A stretch of DNA of 64,000 bases, taken from Sphingomonas sp. SORGH_AS_0950. GTDB lineage: Bacteria; Pseudomonadota; Alphaproteobacteria; Sphingomonadales; Sphingomonadaceae. Location of the stretch: positions 9,559 through 73,558 of the forward strand of contig NZ_JAUTAE010000002.1 in NCBI RefSeq assembly GCF_030818415.1, read 5' to 3'. The notes beneath the pieces are model-generated. The model saw only the letters and a list, made by a program, of their open reading frames with translations, had not been told where the DNA came from and searched no databases. Within the stretch, counting starts at the first letter, position 1. The number at the start of each line of letters is the position of its first letter. The translations under genes were made by a program, and so were the position numbers. Below, piece by piece: positions 15,966-25,616 of this stretch.

Positions 15966-18215
15966 ATGAGCTCGTTACAGGAAGTTGCAGTCGCCGGTGG
16001 CGGCCATCAGGAAGGCGACCGCTGGTTGCCGGGCGCGATTGCGCATGTTCACAATGCCACGGACAGCGGCGTGTCGCTAGTCAATCAGCTGCTGAGCCTG
16101 CTGCGTCGTCGCAAGTGGGTAGTGGGCGGTTTCATTCTGTTCACGCTGCTGGTCGGTTTGTTGGTCACCATTCTCACGACGCCGCAATACACCGCGTCCA
16201 GCACGATCGATATCCAGCGTGAAGGTCGTAATTTCGCCTCGGTCGATGACAAGCAGAGCGATAGCGGCCAGTGGATGGATAACGAGTTTTACCAGACGCA
16301 ATATGGCCTGTTGAAGTCACAGTCGCTAGCTGAACGCGTCGCGACGCAATTGTCGCTAGTCGATGATCCCCGTTTCTACGAACGCTTTTCGTTCAGCAAG
16401 GCGGAGTCATGGTTCGAAGGCGGTCGCCTGAAGCCAGGTGCCTCCACGCGCGATGAGCGTCTGCACGAAGCTGGCAATATTCTGCTCGATCACGTCGACA
16501 TCGTCCCGGCACGCCTGTCGCGACTGGTGACGATCAGTTTCACGTCCCCCGATGCGGCGTTCTCGCAGAAGGTAGCGAATGCCTGGGCCGCACAGTTCAT
16601 CCAGCAGACGCTGGCGCGCCGGTTCGATACCACGGCGTATGCCCGCAATTTCCTGGAGGGCCGACTGGAGAATCTACGCAAGCGCATCGACCAGTCGGAA
16701 CGGGCGCTGGTGGATTATGCGTCGCGCGAAGCCATTGTGAACTTGCCGACGGGATCGGGCAGCAAGGATGGTACGAGCGTCGAGCGTCCGCTGGTCGCCG
16801 ACGATCTGGCTGCGATCAACCAGGAACTGGCGCAAGCGACGGCTGACCGGATCCGGGCGCAGACCCGGCTGGCGAACAGCCAGGGCTCACAGACCAGCGA
16901 GGCGCTGCAAAGCTCCGGCATTGCGCAGCTCCGAGTGCGGCGCGCCGATCTTATGGGCGAATATCAAAAGATCTTGGTTCAATTCGACCAGGAATATCCG
17001 CCCGCCGTGGCTCTTCGCCGTCAAATCCAACAGATTGACGCGGCGATCTCGAAGGAAGAATCGCGCTTCAACGGGGCGCTGCGCGATACTTATAATGCCA
17101 GTGTCGCGCGCGAAAACGCCCTTCGCGCCCAGGTCAAGCAATATGAAACGCGGATGCTCGATTTCCGCCGGCGTAGCATTCAGTACAACATCTATCACCG
17201 CGATGTTGATACCAATCAGCAACTTTATGACGGCCTGTTGCAGCGCTACAAGCAGATCGGCATTGCCGGTGGCGTGGGTGTCAACAATATTGCGATCGTG
17301 GACAATGCGGATTTGCCGCTGAAGCCGTCTCGCCCACGCCCGCTGATCAACATGTCGATCGCCTTGCTGGCCGGTCTGCTGCTCGGTATCGGTGCTGCCG
17401 TCGTGATCGAACAGATGGACGATCGCCTGCGCGATCCGATCGACATCCCTCGCGGGTTGCATATCCCGCTCCTGAGCACGACGCCGAAGGTCTCGGGCGA
17501 AAAGATTCAGGATACGCTGCTCGACGTCAAATCGGCGCTGTCTGAGGCGTATCTGTCTCTTCGGACGGCCTTGTCGTTCTCGACCTCGCAGGGCATACCC
17601 CGCACCATCGCCATCACCAGCAGCCAGCCCGCAGAAGGCAAGTCGACGACGAGCCTGGCCCTGGCCTATACGCTGGCCAGAACGGGAGCCCGGGTTCTGC
17701 TAATCGATGGCGACATGCGCTCGCCGTCGGTGCACCATATGCTGGGCGAGAAGAACGAGCGGGGGCTGAGCAACCATCTGTCGGGGCAGACTGGGACATT
17801 CTGGTTCCCCGCTCAGGTTCCGGGCCTGTCCGTCCTGACCGCCGGACCGCAGCCGCCCAATGCCGCCGAGTTGTTGACGGGGGGAGCGTTCCGCAAGCTC
17901 CTCGATGATCTCCGGGCGGATTTCGACCATATCATCATCGACGCACCGCCGGTGATGGGGCTGGCCGACGCACCGTTGATCGGCAGCGTAGTTGAGGGAA
18001 TCGTGTTCGTGCTCGACTCGCAGGCTACCCGGCGGCCGGTGGCGCAGGTCGCGGTTGGACGCCTGAAGGGCGCGCAGGCCCACGTTCTCGGCGCGCTGAT
18101 GACCAAGTATGATGCACGCAACAGTTCCTACGGGTACGGCTATAACTATCATTATGGCTATGGCGACGAGGCCGAGGACGGGGCCGGGGCCGAACTGCAA
18201 GGTCGTGCGCAATGA
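15966..18215 (+). CDS. Wzc-type chain-length regulator with BY-kinase
   Basis: 749 aa. An alternative GTG at 15948 would overlap the OPX stop as GTGA. The N-terminal Wzz domain has a first helix (KWVVGGFILFTLLVGLLVTI) and long coiled coils, then a second helix (INMSIALLAGLLLGIGAAVV). The cytoplasmic BY-kinase has Walker A AEGKSTT, Walker A' LLIDGDMRSP and Walker B HIIIDAPPV. A C-terminal tyrosine cluster (YGYGYNYHYGYG) is the likely autophosphorylation site. It controls EPS polymerisation and export with the OPX protein. Classical sphingan clusters, as I recall them, encode the two halves as separate genes. Confidence 0.92.
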   Translation: MSSLQEVAVAGGGHQEGDRWLPGAIAHVHNATDSGVSLVNQLLSLLRRRKWVVGGFILFTLLVGLLVTILTTPQYTASSTIDIQREGRNFASVDDKQSDSGQWMDNEFYQTQYGLLKSQSLAERVATQLSLVDDPRFYERFSFSKAESWFEGGRLKPGASTRDERLHEAGNILLDHVDIVPARLSRLVTISFTSPDAAFSQKVANAWAAQFIQQTLARRFDTTAYARNFLEGRLENLRKRIDQSERALVDYASREAIVNLPTGSGSKDGTSVERPLVADDLAAINQELAQATADRIRAQTRLANSQGSQTSEALQSSGIAQLRVRRADLMGEYQKILVQFDQEYPPAVALRRQIQQIDAAISKEESRFNGALRDTYNASVARENALRAQVKQYETRMLDFRRRSIQYNIYHRDVDTNQQLYDGLLQRYKQIGIAGGVGVNNIAIVDNADLPLKPSRPRPLINMSIALLAGLLLGIGAAVVIEQMDDRLRDPIDIPRGLHIPLLSTTPKVSGEKIQDTLLDVKSALSEAYLSLRTALSFSTSQGIPRTIAITSSQPAEGKSTTSLALAYTLARTGARVLLIDGDMRSPSVHHMLGEKNERGLSNHLSGQTGTFWFPAQVPGLSVLTAGPQPPNAAELLTGGAFRKLLDDLRADFDHIIIDAPPVMGLADAPLIGSVVEGIVFVLDSQATRRPVAQVAVGRLKGAQAHVLGALMTKYDARNSSYGYGYNYHYGYGDEAEDGAGAELQGRAQ

Positions 18216-19408
18216 CCTTCCGAGCTGGAAGGTTACGGATAATCGTCGTCATTGTATGCGGAATCCTGTTGGTCCCGCTGTCGCTGGCTGTCAGCGTAGC
18301 GGGCGTTCTCGCCTCGTCCAATCCGCTGGGGGCACTCACGTGGTGGCCATGGTCGGCAACGGCGAACGGGAACGCTAGCGCTCTGCTAATGACCAAGCCC
18401 GGGCAGGCTGATTACTCGCTCGCGCAGGCAATGGCCGAAAGGGCGTTGCGCCGACAGGCCCTTATCCCGGCTGCAGCCCGGGCGATGGCGCTGATTGCTG
18501 TTCTTCGTGACCGGAATCCGGCGGTGGCCGAACGGTTCATGAATCTAAGCGAGCGCATGTCGCGCCGCGACTATGCGACGCAGCTGCTCTTCATTCAAAC
18601 GAATGTCGAGCGCGGTGACGTCGGCTCGGCGCTCGTCCACTATGATCGCGCTCTTCGCACCAGCGAAGAGGCGCGGACGACCTTGCTGCCGATCCTGGTG
18701 GCGGCTGTCGGTGACGAGGGTATTGCCCACGAACTGGCGCCTTTCCTGGCGCAACAGCCCATGTGGAAGGGAGATTTTCTCACCGCTCTGGTGCTGAACG
18801 GGCAGAATGCTCGCAGTATCGCGACGCTGCTGGCGGCGTCCCGGCTCCAGCTGGATCACCTCGCGGACCGAGCTTTGTTCGTGCAGGGGATGCAGCGTAT
18901 CGTCCAACTCGGCGATCCACGGCTGGCCTATGCCACTTATCGCCGCGTTGGCGGCAAAGGGAAGACCACATTGCTGGCCGACGGGGATTTTTCGACCGAT
19001 CCCGTTTTGCCGCCGTTCGACTGGTCGTTCAACGATGCCGGGGGCATATCCGCCGTTCGCGAACAGGGCGATGGCGGAAAATGGGCGCTCCGTATCGACC
19101 TTCCGTCCGGGAGCAGGGGGTGGGTCGCCCGTCAACTGGTGATGATGGAGCCGGGACGCTATCGCCTTTCGCGGACGATCTCAGTCGACGGTTCGGGCGG
19201 GAGCGATGGGCAATTGTCGATGACCGTCAACTGCATCAACGGGACCGTTTTGATGCATGAGGACAAGATGATGTCCAGCCGGACAGCTTTCGACATGACG
19301 GTGCCTGATGGATGCATCGCCGCCTGGGTGGTGATCGAGGGCGTGGGCCCTCTGGATGGCGCCGTGACGACTTTCCGTCTTTCTGACGTCAAACTCACCC
19401 CGAAGTGA
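18212..19408 (+). CDS. Membrane-anchored helical-repeat plus jelly-roll-like protein, unknown
   Basis: 398 aa, start overlapping the wzc-like stop as ATGA, so translationally coupled. An N-terminal membrane anchor (about residues 9-32) is followed by alpha-helical, TPR-like repeats (about 65-245). A C-terminal beta domain opens with ADGDFSTDPVLPPFDW and contains WALRIDLPSG and MMEPGRYRLSR, the pattern of carbohydrate-binding jelly rolls; two Cys near the end could pair. I do not recognise a named family. The context suggests a periplasmic partner of the Wzc/OPX export complex. Confidence 0.7.
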   Translation: MTFRAGRLRIIVVIVCGILLVPLSLAVSVAGVLASSNPLGALTWWPWSATANGNASALLMTKPGQADYSLAQAMAERALRRQALIPAAARAMALIAVLRDRNPAVAERFMNLSERMSRRDYATQLLFIQTNVERGDVGSALVHYDRALRTSEEARTTLLPILVAAVGDEGIAHELAPFLAQQPMWKGDFLTALVLNGQNARSIATLLAASRLQLDHLADRALFVQGMQRIVQLGDPRLAYATYRRVGGKGKTTLLADGDFSTDPVLPPFDWSFNDAGGISAVREQGDGGKWALRIDLPSGSRGWVARQLVMMEPGRYRLSRTISVDGSGGSDGQLSMTVNCINGTVLMHEDKMMSSRTAFDMTVPDGCIAAWVVIEGVGPLDGAVTTFRLSDVKLTPK

Positions 19409-19519
19409 TCAGCATTGTATGTCTAGGTTTACCGAAGACCGTATAGCGCGGGTCATTGAAGTGATGGCGATGGTCCGCTATCGGGTGAGCTGTGCGGCCC
19501 GTGTCTGCGCAGCTATCCA

Positions 19520-20626
19520 ATGAAGAAGCCCATCATCCTCAACAATGTTCAGATCGCCCGTTTTTGGGCGGCGCTGGTCGTTGTAGTGAGCCATGTTCAG
19601 CACGAGGCCCATCAAGGACTGGAGCATATCGTCGACCGCGCCGACCGGCCCCGCTGGTTCGACGGCGCGGTCGGCGTCGATGTCTTCTTTGTGATTTCCG
19701 GACTCATCATGGTCCTGTCGTCGCAGAAGTTGCACGGGCCGGCCGGGATGGTCGAGTTTGTCAAGCGGCGCCTGACGCGGATCGTTCCGCTCTATTGGAT
19801 ATTTACCCTTCTGATGGTGCTTGCGTTTACGCTCACGCCGAGCTCCCTGGCGCACCATGAAGGCGGGCTCTGGCAGCTTGTGTCGTCGCTCCTGTTTATA
19901 CCAGTGCGGGACTCGATGGGCGGCATCCAACCGGTGCTGGCGCTGGGCTGGACGCTCAATTACGAGATGCTGTTCTACGCTATCTTCGCTCTGACCCTGC
20001 TTGTACCCAAAAGCTACTCGCTAGGGACGGTCGTGGCGGTCATTTTGGCATTGACGCTGATCGGGTTGGTGGTGCCCCGGAACGGATGGGCCCCCCTGGT
20101 ATTCTGGACCGATCCGATCATGATCGAATTCGTCCTAGGTATTCTTTTGGCCCAGGCGGTCCTGCGCGGCTGCGTGATCAACTTCCCAACCGGACTACTT
20201 CTGATCGTCGTCGCGATTTTGCTACTGAGTGTGACGAGTAGGATGCTGTTGCTCAATACGCCGTGGCGCTGGCTGGTCGCGGGTAGCCCCGCTTTGCTGA
20301 TCGTGGCTGGCGCAGCGCTGGGACCGCAGGCGGGGGACCGGCCATTGTCGCGCTTGTTCAGATTCTTAGGCGACAGCTCCTACGCCTTGTATCTCTCCCA
20401 TCCCTTCACCATCAACCTGCTGGTCATCGTGTGGCGCAAGCTGGGCTGGGCCACGGGTTCGTTCATTGTCGCTGGAACGGTCCTGTCCATCGTGATGGGG
20501 GGGCTGACCTATGTACTGCTCGAGCGGCCTATTCTCGATGCCCTGCATCGCCGACCGCTTGCGCTGCTGCGCTACCCTCTGGTGCTTCGGGTGCGCGGCA
20601 GCCATCGCGGGCCGCGTGTCCCATGA
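19520..20626 (+). CDS. Acyltransferase 3 family membrane protein
   Basis: 368 aa, about ten hydrophobic segments. Family signatures are NNVQIARFWAALVVVVSH at the N-terminus (catalytic His in the first helix), FDGAVGVDVFFVISGLIM, KRRLTRIVPLYWIF and GWTLNYEMLFY. OafA/ExoZ-type enzymes add acetyl or other acyl groups to sugars at the membrane. Here it probably decorates the EPS repeat unit. The stop overlaps the next GT4 start as ATGA. Confidence 0.88.
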   Translation: MKKPIILNNVQIARFWAALVVVVSHVQHEAHQGLEHIVDRADRPRWFDGAVGVDVFFVISGLIMVLSSQKLHGPAGMVEFVKRRLTRIVPLYWIFTLLMVLAFTLTPSSLAHHEGGLWQLVSSLLFIPVRDSMGGIQPVLALGWTLNYEMLFYAIFALTLLVPKSYSLGTVVAVILALTLIGLVVPRNGWAPLVFWTDPIMIEFVLGILLAQAVLRGCVINFPTGLLLIVVAILLLSVTSRMLLLNTPWRWLVAGSPALLIVAGAALGPQAGDRPLSRLFRFLGDSSYALYLSHPFTINLLVIVWRKLGWATGSFIVAGTVLSIVMGGLTYVLLERPILDALHRRPLALLRYPLVLRVRGSHRGPRVP

Positions 20627-21765
20627 CGGATAGATCGGGTAAGATGCGCATCTGTGAGGTGATCGAATCCGCAGCAGGCGGGTCCTGTCGTCATATGATC
20701 GATCTGTGTGCCGGACTGGCAAGGCGAGGCCATGACGTCCATGTGATCTATTCGCCCCTGCGCGCCGATCCGCGCTACGTGGCCGAACTCGAGGCTCTGT
20801 CGGTCACGCTTCAGACGGTTGACATGCACCGCAGCATTGGGATGCATGATTTGCGGTCCGCACGCGATCTCGCGCGCGCCATTCTGTCGGCCGGACCCTT
20901 TGACATCGTGCATGGCCATAGCTCGAAGGCCGGAGCGTTGATTCGGCTGATCCCCGTCGCCGGGGCGCGACGGGTCTATACACCGCACGCATTTCGGGGG
21001 CTGGATCCCTCAGCAAAGTTGGTGACGCGATGCGTGTTCGACGGCGCGGAGGTGATGCTGGGCTATCTTCGTACCGATGCCGTCATCACGGTGTCGCACG
21101 AAGAACTGGATTTCGCCCGTCGCCGCCATATTGCACCCGGTCGCTGTCACGTCATTCTGAACGGAGTCGTCGATCCGGTAAGCGCCGATCGGCGAGAGGC
21201 GCGAGAGGCGCTAGGTGTGCCGTCGGACGCCGTGGTGATCGGCTTTATCGGGCGGCTGACCGCGCAGAAGAGCCCGGAACGCTTTTTGGAAGCGATGATC
21301 CGCCTGTTGCCGATGGCAACGTCAGCCTATGCGGTGATGATGGACGACGGCGAGAATGCCGGGGCGCTGGACGATCTGCTGAAGGCGCCTGCGCTTCGGG
21401 AACGCTTGATCAGGCTGAGGGGGCTGCGGGCGAGCGATTATCTGCCCGGCTTCGATATGCTGATGATGACCAGCCGTTACGAGGGGCTGCCCTATGTAAT
21501 GTTGGAAAGCCTCGCGGCCGGGGTGCCGATCGTCACCACCGATGTCGCTGGTGCGCGCGATGTGATCGCAGACACCCAATGCGGGGTCATCACGTCGAAC
21601 GGACCGGGCGCGGTCGAGGAACTGACCGCAATCGTACTAGAACTCATTACAAATCCGGGCCGCCGTGCAGAAATGGCGGCCCAAGCCCTGTATCGCAGCG
21701 GGCAGCTGAACGGTCCGCGTATGGTTAGCGAAACCGAGGCTTTGTACAGGTCGTTATGTGATTAG
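20623..21765 (+). CDS. GT4-family glycosyltransferase
   Basis: 380 aa from ATG 20623, overlapping the acyltransferase stop by 4 bp; the open frame continues upstream but that part is a shadow. GT-B fold: N-terminal CEVIESAAGGSCRHMIDL and the HGHSSKAGALIRL motif; C-terminal GFIGRLTAQKSPE and the donor-site motif SRYEGLPYVMLESLAAG with the EX7E-like pair. It probably adds a sugar to the lipid-linked EPS intermediate in the cytoplasm. Confidence 0.88.
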   Translation: MTDRSGKMRICEVIESAAGGSCRHMIDLCAGLARRGHDVHVIYSPLRADPRYVAELEALSVTLQTVDMHRSIGMHDLRSARDLARAILSAGPFDIVHGHSSKAGALIRLIPVAGARRVYTPHAFRGLDPSAKLVTRCVFDGAEVMLGYLRTDAVITVSHEELDFARRRHIAPGRCHVILNGVVDPVSADRREAREALGVPSDAVVIGFIGRLTAQKSPERFLEAMIRLLPMATSAYAVMMDDGENAGALDDLLKAPALRERLIRLRGLRASDYLPGFDMLMMTSRYEGLPYVMLESLAAGVPIVTTDVAGARDVIADTQCGVITSNGPGAVEELTAIVLELITNPGRRAEMAAQALYRSGQLNGPRMVSETEALYRSLCD

Positions 21766-21830
21766 CCTGCTCGCTGACATTGAGGGGCAATCCGGCCTGG
21801 GGGTTGGTGTTCGACATTGAAGGAACCTGG

Positions 21831-23390
21831 ATGAGCGATCTGTCACGACGTGGAATCTTGGCGGGTACGACGATGGCCGGTCTCGGTTCCATAAAGGCCG
21901 GCTTTTCGCAAGGCGATGCAGGTTCTGGCGCTCGCCATACGCCGAGTGATTTTGGTGGCGATCCGTCCGGTCAGCGCGATTCCACCGCCGCGTTGAAACG
22001 CTGGGCGGCGCAGGGTGGGGCGCTCTTTCTGCCTGCGGGGCATCGTTATCTGGTATCCGACACGCTAATCGTCACGGTCGATGGTACGCATATCGACGGG
22101 CATGGCACGCTGGTGGCGGGTTCCTCGCTCCTGGGTCGGACGCTGCTCCGGATCGATGCCAGCGACTGTATCGTCGAGAATATTCAGGCGGTGAATCCCG
22201 GACGGGTCCAGGCCAAGACCGGGCCACGAACCGGAGCTGTTCTGCTGCGCGGCCATCGCAATCAGGTGAGGGGCTGTACGATCGTCGATTTCCAGATGTG
22301 CCTGACGACCGATTCGACCGGCGAATTCTTCGACAATCTGTTCGCCTTCAATCGCTGCGTCGTGATCGGAACTGGGGGAGAGGATCGCGGCGACGGGATC
22401 ACCGACTGGGGGGGGCGTTCACGCATCATCGGCAATGTGGTCGAGGCGGCCCCTGGGATCGGCGGCAAGGTGAATGATTGCCGGATCGGGATTCATGTCG
22501 AGGCAATCGGGGCCGATGCCAGGGAGCCCGGTAATCCGGATCACGACGCCGCATCGGAGATCACCGGCAACATCGTCATCCCCTCGCCTGACGGAAGCGG
22601 CCGTTTCCGGCGGTGCTATTCCGCCGAGGGTATTCGTGGCGTGCGCATCGTCGGCAATTACGGCCGGGGCTGGACATGGGACGGAATCTGGCTGGTCGGT
22701 GCCAGCAGCCGCGCGGTGGCGATCGGCAACGTCCTGCGTCATGACTCTCCGGCGCCGGCGCCTACCGATGGCGCGGAATGGAGCCCCGACCGCGCGGGCA
22801 TCCTGGTTTATGCCAGTCTTGGCGTGGCGCAGCGCGACGTGCGGATATCGGACAATATCGTCGAACTCGGACGGGCGAACAACTATGGCATCGCCGTCCG
22901 CGCCGCACAGAGCGACATCACGGGCATCGTCATCAGCAACAACAGTTGCATCGCCGATCAGCCTGGCAATCGGGGTTCGGTGGGCATCTTCTCCACCGAT
23001 GTCTCGGACGTCCAGATCAAGAACAATCGTGTGAAAGGACCATGGCACTATGGTATCGCGGTGATCGCGACCGATCGTGCCGATGTTGCGGACTGCACCG
23101 TTTCCGGGACGGCGGATTTCGGCATTTCTTGCCAGAACAATCCCGGCCTGATGCGGGTCGCGCGTAACGTGGTCGAACAATGCGCCCATGGCATTGAAAG
23201 CGCGGGGAATAAAACGGCGATTCTGTCCGACAACGTCCTCGACCGGGTGGCTGGCATGAACCTGTCATTCGCCGGGCGCGATAACGCGATCGTCCAGAAC
23301 AACATCAGCACCGAGGCGGGTGCGAGGGTGGTGCAATTCGGCGAAGGCCTGCGCGTGGCGCTGAAGAACAATATCGGTTTCGATCAGTAG
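21831..23390 (+). CDS. Tat-exported right-handed beta-helix protein
   Basis: 519 aa from the ATG at 21831 (AAGGA about 8 bases upstream). The N-terminus SRRGILAGTTMAGL is twin-arginine-like. A pectate-lyase-3-type start is seen (DFGGDPSGQRDSTAALKRW). It leads into a long parallel beta-helix with repeated turns such as VRGCTIVDF, VRIVGNYGRG, VRISDNIVEL and VQIKNNRVKG, rich in Asn ladders. In an EPS cluster this is probably a polysaccharide lyase, hydrolase or epimerase that trims the polymer. No catalytic residues can be assigned from sequence alone. Confidence 0.78.
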   Translation: MSDLSRRGILAGTTMAGLGSIKAGFSQGDAGSGARHTPSDFGGDPSGQRDSTAALKRWAAQGGALFLPAGHRYLVSDTLIVTVDGTHIDGHGTLVAGSSLLGRTLLRIDASDCIVENIQAVNPGRVQAKTGPRTGAVLLRGHRNQVRGCTIVDFQMCLTTDSTGEFFDNLFAFNRCVVIGTGGEDRGDGITDWGGRSRIIGNVVEAAPGIGGKVNDCRIGIHVEAIGADAREPGNPDHDAASEITGNIVIPSPDGSGRFRRCYSAEGIRGVRIVGNYGRGWTWDGIWLVGASSRAVAIGNVLRHDSPAPAPTDGAEWSPDRAGILVYASLGVAQRDVRISDNIVELGRANNYGIAVRAAQSDITGIVISNNSCIADQPGNRGSVGIFSTDVSDVQIKNNRVKGPWHYGIAVIATDRADVADCTVSGTADFGISCQNNPGLMRVARNVVEQCAHGIESAGNKTAILSDNVLDRVAGMNLSFAGRDNAIVQNNISTEAGARVVQFGEGLRVALKNNIGFDQ

Positions 23391-23426
23391 GCGACTGCCG
23401 GCTGCCATCGAACGGGGAGTGATCGA

Positions 23427-24491
23427 ATGAATATAGTTATTCTCGCACCGATGGTGCGGATCGGCATGCGCCTTTATCTTCAGCGCCTCCTGGACGAGGC
23501 CGCGATCGCGGGCGCGCGCGTGACGGTCATTGCGCCCGACCATGTCGATATCGACACGGCATATCCCATCGTGAAGATTCGGGGCGGCAGCAAATGGGCG
23601 GTGGCCTGGGCCCAGGTCAGTCCGTTCACCTTCCTGCGTATCGCCTTCACGATGATTCGGGGCCACTTCGAATTGTTGCACATCATCAATGGCGAAAATC
23701 GTCCGATGGTGTTGTGGGCCTTGCTGCTCGCCCGGATACTTGGGATACGGAGCCTGGTCACGGTTCACGACCCCTTGCCGCATCCGTGCGCACGGTTGGA
23801 TGTCGCGACCCATCGCCTAGGAGTCCTGTCGCGCCAGTTGGCGGACGAGTTGAACATTCACGATAAGGCGCATCTGCCTATCGTCGACGAGGGGCAAGGC
23901 AAGCCGATTCACGTCTTTCCTCTGCCCGATATCTCAAAGTCGTTTCCCAAGCCTTCGGTGTTTCAAAAAGAGCAGGAGGTCTTGTTCTTCGGCCGGATGG
24001 AGCCGTACAAGGGGATCGACAATTTCGTCGAGTTGGGCCTGCGAATGCGCGGCGAGGCGCGCTTCGTGCTTGCGGGCGCGGGCAATATCCCAGCCGCACT
24101 GCTCGAGCGGATGCGCGAAAATCCCGACATCTTCGTGATCGAGCACCGCTATATCTCGGACGAGGAGATGATCGGTTTCATGGACCGGGCAAAGGTTTTG
24201 CTCTTGCCGTATCACAACGCTACCCAGTCCGGCGCACCACCCGTTGCGGCTGCGCGAGGCGCGATGCCCATCGGATTTGCCGTCGGGGGATTGGCCAACC
24301 AATTGCCCGCGCTGGGCGGCATTGCTGTCGCTGCTGGGGATCTTGATGCTCTGGAACGCGCGGTGCGTACTGGCCTGGCGACCAGCGAGAGCGCACTTTA
24401 CCAACTTACGCTTCAGTCGGACCCGTTCGAGGGAGCAGTTCGCGAATTGTATAGCGCGCAAAATCTACTCACCCCGATCGTCGTGGCTTAA
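23427..24491 (+). CDS. GT4-like glycosyltransferase
   Basis: 354 aa, last gene of the plus-strand EPS run. The N-terminal Rossmann half starts MNIVILAPMVRIGMRLY and has LGIRSLVTVHDPLPHP. The C-terminal half has EVLFFGRMEPYKGIDNF and LLLPYHNATQSGAPPVAAA, typical of the GT4 donor site. It probably extends the EPS repeat unit. It converges on the acyltransferase at 24522 with a shared hairpin between them. Confidence 0.82.
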   Translation: MNIVILAPMVRIGMRLYLQRLLDEAAIAGARVTVIAPDHVDIDTAYPIVKIRGGSKWAVAWAQVSPFTFLRIAFTMIRGHFELLHIINGENRPMVLWALLLARILGIRSLVTVHDPLPHPCARLDVATHRLGVLSRQLADELNIHDKAHLPIVDEGQGKPIHVFPLPDISKSFPKPSVFQKEQEVLFFGRMEPYKGIDNFVELGLRMRGEARFVLAGAGNIPAALLERMRENPDIFVIEHRYISDEEMIGFMDRAKVLLLPYHNATQSGAPPVAAARGAMPIGFAVGGLANQLPALGGIAVAAGDLDALERAVRTGLATSESALYQLTLQSDPFEGAVRELYSAQNLLTPIVVA

Positions 24492-24513
24492 GGGGCTACG
24501 CAACCCGTAGAGC

Positions 24514-24542
24514 ACCCGCCGCTATTCTGCTGGGCGGCGGGT
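24514..24542. terminator. Bidirectional terminator hairpin
   Basis: ACCCGCCGC (24514-24522) pairs with GCGGCGGGT (24534-24542) over an 11-nt loop. It lies between convergent genes. The stop codon of the minus-strand acyltransferase falls in the loop. A-rich sequence follows on the right. Confidence 0.6.
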
Positions 24543-25616
24543 AAAACGAAATTCCTTGTTGACCTCGCCGTTTGCACTGCTGCGACCGTAAGGCAAGGCT
24601 ACCAAAATGCGGGTCACCGCCCGGGTCAGAGGGCGTTCGAGATACCAGTATCCATACAGGGCAATTTCGCTTGCGACCACGATGCAGGTGAAGGTCACGG
24701 CCATTGCGGCGATCGAGCTATGAGCGCCCACCACGCCGAAGACCAGGTAATTCACCAGAATGACCACATAGATGTGGATCAGGTACAGGAAATAAGAGGC
24801 ATCGCCTAAATCGGCCGGGCGCTGCCATCGCAGCGACGCGAAATACGGTTCAGCGATCAGAACGCCCAGCACGATCAGGGTGGCGGAGGCGAACCACCCC
24901 ATATCGCCGTGATTGAGCGCATGGTTGCCATAGAGCATGGCGATCCCAACGCACCCGGCCATCGCCGTAACAACACCGACCAGGGGTGAGATCTTGACGG
25001 CCTTACGTGATAATAGGGCCCAGATTAGGCCACCTGCCACGAATTCCAGCGCCACGGGTTTCCCGGGAATGAAACCCGGATGATTGAACACGGTACGAAA
25101 TATAAAGCAAAGAAAAAGTACAGCCGCGATGAAAACCAGCCTGGTATATCCGTGCCGAAAGAACGCCAGGGCTATTGTCGAGAGTGCATAAAACAGCATT
25201 TCGTATGATAGCGTCCAGCCGACCGTAACGATCGGTTTTTTGTCGATGAAGAAAAGGTTCAGCACGATCCGCCGAATACCCGACCTGTCGTTTAGGTCAC
25301 TGAACATGTCGGCTCCGGTCATCGACCAAGCGAAAATCACCGCCGCGATCATTAACCAATAGATCGGAATAATGCGGCCGATGCGTCTTGCAGCAAAATC
25401 ATAGGCAGTTGTCAGCCCTCTGGGCTTGCCAGCCATAAGGCTGAACATTACATAGCCACTTATGATAAAGAAGATATCTACACCAATGCCGCCGATCCAT
25501 CCATCATAGATTTGCATGTTATATTGGTACATCACGTCGTGGTTATGCGCGATCAGAACCAATAGAGCGGCAATCGCTCTTAGCCACTGAAGTCCAATGA
25601 TTTTTTTGCCAGTCAT
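24522..25616 (-). CDS. Acyltransferase 3 family membrane protein (second)
   Basis: 364 aa from ATG 25616 (a TTG at 25628 is also in frame and closer to an AGGGCGG). Signatures: LQWLRAIAALLVLIAHNHD with the catalytic His, GGIGVDIFFIISGYVMF, RRIGRIIPIYWLM and GWTLSYEMLFY. It probably acylates an EPS sugar. It is oriented against the upstream EPS run. Its 5' end lies in a 73-bp tandem duplication. Confidence 0.87.
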   Translation of the reverse strand: MTGKKIIGLQWLRAIAALLVLIAHNHDVMYQYNMQIYDGWIGGIGVDIFFIISGYVMFSLMAGKPRGLTTAYDFAARRIGRIIPIYWLMIAAVIFAWSMTGADMFSDLNDRSGIRRIVLNLFFIDKKPIVTVGWTLSYEMLFYALSTIALAFFRHGYTRLVFIAAVLFLCFIFRTVFNHPGFIPGKPVALEFVAGGLIWALLSRKAVKISPLVGVVTAMAGCVGIAMLYGNHALNHGDMGWFASATLIVLGVLIAEPYFASLRWQRPADLGDASYFLYLIHIYVVILVNYLVFGVVGAHSSIAAMAVTFTCIVVASEIALYGYWYLERPLTRAVTRILVALPYGRSSANGEVNKEFRFTRRPAE

